DNA from: Hydractinia symbiolongicarpus
Taxonomy: Eukaryota > Cnidaria > Hydrozoa > Anthoathecata > Hydractiniidae
Direction: 5' to 3'
DNA length: 64,000 nt
Assembly: GCF_029227915.1 (NCBI RefSeq)
Contig: NC_079879.1
Location: 26,540,501 to 26,604,500, forward strand
Positions 59,251 through 64,000 of the stretch are shown here, one piece after another; the first letter of the stretch is position 1; each line of letters opens with the position of its first letter. The notes below the pieces were generated by a model. It was not told where the DNA came from and made no database searches. It was given only the letters and a program-made list of their open reading frames with translations. Both the position numbers and the translations under genes were made by a program.

Positions 59251-62200
59251 GAAACAAACTTGTAGCGGGATAAATCACTTAAAAATACCCTTGAATGTAA
59301 ATTTGGATAAGAGATTCACCTTCAGCTTCAAAGCCAATACACAAAATTTGGGCTGTTGCTCAATGTTGCTTAATTTTCTTTTGCAGGCTCAACCATTGCT
59401 TGTTATGTTTGCTTGGTCAGTTAAGATGGTGCGTCAATCAAACATTTAATCATTTTGTCGTTGCACGAAACTTGTATGGCTTTTAGAACAAAGAAAGTGT
59501 TGCTTTTTTTTCTTTTTTCTCGTTTTTTATATACTCACTCCAGGCTAGCTGCTTACAAATTTCTTTGTTTTCTGAAAGACTTCAGCCTCACGTTATTTAT
59601 AGAATTGTGCTTACAAAGACAAGCCAATATTTTAAAGATAGTAAAAAATGAATAAACTATATTTTGATTTTAAAAATTCAAAAAGAAAAACCCAGGTTGT
59701 CAACTGTTTTAAAAACTGCAATGTTGCATGACTATGATAAATAAAATTGAAATTAAAAAAGAAATGTACTAATCATGACAAACATTCTCTTTATCATGAA
59801 AAATATTTTTAGGTTCAAGTCAGTTGACATTTGACTTTTGATGATGAGGAATTATTAAAAATATGTGTTTAATTACAATCTTCATATAACACGCTGACTT
59901 TTAATTAAGACAGGAACAATTATCACTTAATGAGAGTTGTGTCTGCAACCCTATATGTGTGTTATTTACTATTGTAATGCATTTTACTCGTCTTTGTTGA
60001 AATCTTTACGATGATAACAGACGCAAGACAGTTTGCAACAATTTGTTTTTGTTGTATGAGTTGATTTCAAAAATTCTAAAGGATATTCTTTGGTACACAT
60101 ATTTACTTCAGGATCTGTTGTGTTTTTTGTGAGTGTTTGGTTATTGGCGTAATGTCTAATTCAATATCTAAAAAATCTTTTTATGCAGTACCTGATTGCA
60201 TTGTTTTTAACTAAATAGATTTGAGTAGAACAGGTGTTGGTATATATACTGGCTATTATGGTTTCCACTATATATCTTCAGTAGTCTCCCTTACAATACT
60301 TCAAGAATGCTGTACCTTCAGAACTCGACTTTTTCCTTAATTATGACAAACGAAGTTTCATATTAGCGTATGTTTTTCAAATCAATAAAAATATTTATTT
60401 AAAAAATATTTTTATTGGCATTCATAATAGTCTGTTTATTTCTTGGTATCCACAAATCAACAACATATCGACTTTGCTTTTATTGTGACGTCATTGGGTT
60501 ACTAAAAAATATAATGCACGCGACAATTTGTGAATAGTGGGTTGAGATAAAACGTTGAATCGCAGAATATCATGAAACCTAACAAAAGATATCAGCTATG
60601 TATATAATAGAAGTGAAATTTTGCTTATTAGTGAAAGAAACAATACGTGGAACGTAAATAAGATTTGTTAATGAAAAAAAAACACAGCAATTTTTGTTGA
60701 ATTGTTTTCTTTGTTATGACGTCATTAAAACCATTGTCTCAAAGCTTTATTGTAAACTTAAAATCGATTGTGGCTGATGCGCCGTCTACAACTTAAATCC
60801 GACACCGACATATGACGTGTACGTCATTTCTACGACTCGAAAGAAATAAGTGCTCTTTTGTTTTTTTATATACAGATTTCTCTGTACCTTTTGATAAATT
60901 ACGTATTTATCATTTTAATATAAACAAAGCTTCGCATACAAGATATTGGCCGCAAGAATGTAATGACGTCACATACAAAAAAGCAAGAAATTTTTTAAGA
61001 ACAGTCACACATCATAAAAGAACCAAATAAGTCTATTGGGAGCTTCTTTCACAAGGTATTCTCTTTTAAGCATTGAACGAATAAAAAAAGAATAAATCTT
61101 AGCCACCACACTAACATCATTTAAAATCCCACAAACCAACTTGGTTTTTAGACCCTCAAGTGATTTACAGAAAGTAAACAGTGCAGATTTCCACTTAACT
61201 GTTTTTTGAAGTTGTTGTAAAGAGTAAACAAATGCTTGAGGTTACGTTTTCAGTGTTGTTATATAACAACATGCGGGGATGTCGAAAAATTTTGAAATTT
61301 CATTATGTTGCAAAATATAGCTGAATCATTTGTTCCGAATGAATCTCCGCACGACTGTTGATGTAATCTTAAAAATATTTTAAAAACACGTAAGTAAAAT
61401 TGTTGATCGGTCACCATGATAACTGTTTTCTTGTGTTTTTGTTTCTCAATAATTTATAGGACATTTGCGAATAAAACGAAGAAGTGTCAAAGTGCTTAGC
61501 AAGAAAAGAAATGGAACAAATTCAAAATGGTAGCTGCAACTTGATTGTCTGTTTGTCTGCTTGTTGTCAACGATAAATGTAAACGCACGGAAAAATAATT
61601 GGAATAAAAATGACAAGTAGAAAATACTAAATACTGACAAGAAAAGGAAATATAATTTATGTCAAAGTTAAAAGCATCAGTCCATAGCCTATTTAAATGG
61701 TTCCACTTTATATATTTTTCTTTATATTAAAATCTCTTAGCCGTGAGAAGACAAATTTATTTATCACTTTGTTTTTTATCCTGTAATGAGTGAGAATATT
61801 GTAGTTAATTTTTGCATACTACCGGCACAAAATCTTTGACCATACCGGATGGTGTTAACTATAATCCGGTATGGTCTGTTGATTTTAATCGTACATGGTT
61901 TTAAAATTTGGTCAATAGAGAAGCTCTATTGAGCAGATAGTTTTTTGACAGGTGAAATATGGTAAAGTGTATATTCTGGATAAAAAGGGTTCATAATTAT
62001 TATAAAAAGCTTTTTCTTAAAAAGGTGTTTTTATAGTGTGACTGATTAAAAATGTATGCATTGTACGTATTAGGAAAACATGTAAACAAACAGAAATTTA
62101 ATCTTGAGAGAGAGAAAGAGAGAGTTGGCCACAAAACTCCCTACTTAGTGAAGTGTCACTTGAATATGATCACATGACATAACATTGACGACATTAATAG

Positions 62201-62560
62201 TAGGATATTTTTACTACACTTGACATCCTGTGTACATAAAACTTCTTATGACGCACGTTTTACTGTTAGAGTTTTAGTTACTATAAAAATACAAACACAG
62301 GAGTGAAGGCTTTTATGAATTTTGTTGTAAATGTTTTTATGCTGCAGGATAGATGTATGTGAATATTTATGGTGTGCAAACTCTCTGGCTTGTCTTCCAT
62401 ATTTTCTGCAATAAGTTGAGTTTATTCAGCAATGAGTTCTTCGGTATATTCGCAACTAAAAAAGAGAATACGAGCCTGCATGAATTAGAAAAGTTCAAGG
62501 CCCCTATTGAATTTACCACTTCTATCACTTTCGTCTATTGGTTTTTCTTTTCCTTATATT

Positions 62561-62589
62561 AAAAGGTAAAAGACCTAGGGACGAAGGTG
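62561..62589. mobile_element. Solo right end of a CCTCGT-CCAGGG-type MITE
   Basis: GGTAAAAGACCTAGGGACGAAGGTG resembles the right end of the MITE at 57,860-57,942 (GGCAAAAATCCCTGGGACGAGGGTG). The left partner was not found within 200 bp. Confidence 0.35.
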
Positions 62590-63272
62590 CTATTCCTATG
62601 TTTAATAAATTTTTTAAAATATATTTTGTCTCCCTGTAAAAGTATGAGCATATATCTGAACATGTGCATGAAGGTGTGCATAATTTGACAAATCAGGTGT
62701 TGTAATATATTGTATTCTTTAACAGAAATCTTTTCTTATTCTCGCTAAGCTGGTTAGAGAAATTGCCAAATGTTTCTTTATTCCTAAAGAAAGAATTAAA
62801 ATCCTAACTAATATTTTAAATATGTTTTACAAAAAAGGGTTGGCCATATGTCTTTTCTTTCTTTTATGACACGTTTATCAAATCTTTTATTTTTTATTGA
62901 TAGAAATATTTAATAAAGAATTCAGTGAATTCATGTTGCCGTTGGAGAAAGAAAAATTGGATTTAAATCTCACGTAATCAGTAATCCCCTAGTCACTATC
63001 AAATCAAAGATCTAGGTTCACGACAAAACGTATTGTATCCGTCACATGTTTATACTGACGACGAGTGTTGACATTAGAATGACGACACGTGCACCATGCC
63101 ATCAATAACAACAAGAAGCTTTCCTTATATCGACTATCACAACAAAAAATCACAATCTAAGTTTAACGTCTTTGAATAAACAGAAGAAGTTACTTATTAC
63201 TTGCGTGGTTAAAGTTTTAACAGTTATAAGAATAAAACTCTTAGATTGGTGTGTCTGTCACACAAAGTAAAT

Positions 63273-63387
63273 ATGGCTGTGGTGTCAGCTAATCATGATA
63301 AAGAATCTTTCTTGGACGAGTACACTCCATTATGTGAAGAAAAGAAAAAATCAAAAATGGAACAGATCAGACTGCGTTGTTTCTCAG
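63273..63387 (+). CDS. Possible first coding exon, gene continuing right
   Basis: ATG opens MAVVSANHDKESFLDEYTPL, then a Lys-rich stretch and MEQIRLRCFS, and meets a donor TTTCTCAG|GTAAAT at 63,387. The charged, balanced composition is unlike neighbouring random frames, and no in-frame stop occurs before the donor. No downstream exon is recognisable in the last 600 bp, so the protein cannot be named. It could be a chance frame. Confidence 0.4.
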
Positions 63388-64000
63388 GTAAATTTTGTTT
63401 TTAACATGACAGAAGTTGAGCTTCTAAGTGTATTGGAGAGCGGAGTTTTGCAACTTTCATGTACATTCACTAGAAATTACTGAGAATAAAAAAAGTCACT
63501 CTATATCGTTCTACAGTTTGTAAGAAAAACGCTTTTTGTCTTTAGCCTAGATCCGTATTTTTAACTTCAAAATACTTTAAACCAAGATTCTTGCGAATTA
63601 ATAAATTATTTTTTTTTTAATTGGCTTGGTATTTTGCGAGTTAGCAATGGATGTACTTACCCATATTCTGTCTCAGCGTCATGTTTCTTATAATCTTGTT
63701 TCTTATATAAAAATGAAAAAAATGTATCTTCTTTGTTTGGGAGAGTATACATTTCTAAAAAATAAGTCTTGTTTTATACTACCACACAACGTGTTTTTAA
63801 GAAGATCGTTTATATAACATATTGATCACGACGCCAGATTTACTTTAAGGCGTCGCTTAATAGCCTACTTACAGCATGTCTTGTCATGAAAACCAATGTT
63901 TGTCGGAATAATTAGCGGTCTACTGATTTTCCATTAACAAAATCCAGAAAGAGTTTGGTTCATTGGTAGTTTGTTATGTTGTAGTAATTTGATACTATGT
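63388..64000. other. Right edge, no further exon seen
   Basis: AT-rich sequence; if the exon at 63,273 is real this is the start of its first intron. A frame at 63,626-63,817 shows no domain. Confidence 0.4.

Larger units (their letters stand above)
57953..63272. other. Intergenic, no gene supported
   Basis: AT-rich. Contains the 20-bp minisatellite at 59,151-59,250, a (GA)n-rich patch near 62,110, and a solo MITE end near 62,561-62,589 (ACCTAGGGACGAAGGTG). The small frames lack motifs. Confidence 0.5.

Overview
The window is AT-rich eukaryotic DNA with GT-AG introns, long gene-poor stretches and many DNA-transposon, Helitron and Penelope-type remnants. A basal metazoan, most likely a cnidarian (possibly a hydrozoan), fits best. 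That is an inference from the mix of elements and from a calcium-domain-free NADPH oxidase; no sequence here names the species.

Region 1 (1 to about 20,720) is a head-to-tail array of a unit of about 9.03 kb. It holds one unit starting at or before base 1, one complete unit (9,028-18,068) and a third that breaks off near 20,720. Units 1 and 2 differ, as far as I could find, by three substitutions, a 6-bp indel and the length of a G-run. Each unit carries a 5.06-kb DNA transposon (3,495-8,557 and 12,522-17,590) with CA...TG ends, inverted repeats in two tiers and a perfect 9-bp target-site duplication. It encodes a RecQ-like helicase on + and, converging on it, a Cys-rich plus DUF6589-type protein on -. 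Both genes are damaged: the helicase loses its second lobe and the DUF6589 gene is spread over three frames. Two short relatives with the same ends lie at 48,310-48,401 and 57,860-57,942, and solo ends at 57,753 and 62,561.

Region 2 (20.7-24.3 kb) is intergenic, with a (TTTG)n tract, a Helitron 3' end and a 515-bp Tigger/pogo-like non-autonomous element. Region 3 (24,351-28,348, minus strand) is the best host gene: a complete 19-exon NADPH oxidase of NOX2-like layout, 654 residues when spliced.

Region 4 (28.3-51.2 kb) is gene-poor. It has one possible terminal exon (33,995-34,099), a 36-bp minisatellite, two perfect hairpins, a Tigger remnant, a compact Helitron, a Penelope-like relic between inverted repeats, and a 258-bp perfect (AT)n tract near Helitron ends. 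Region 5 (51,191-53,488, plus strand) is a three-exon coiled-coil protein gene with CRE and CCAAT motifs upstream and a poly(A) signal. Region 6 (53.5-64 kb) is mostly intergenic, with an ABC-transporter signature fragment, two minisatellites, a fold-back MITE and a possible first coding exon near the right edge.
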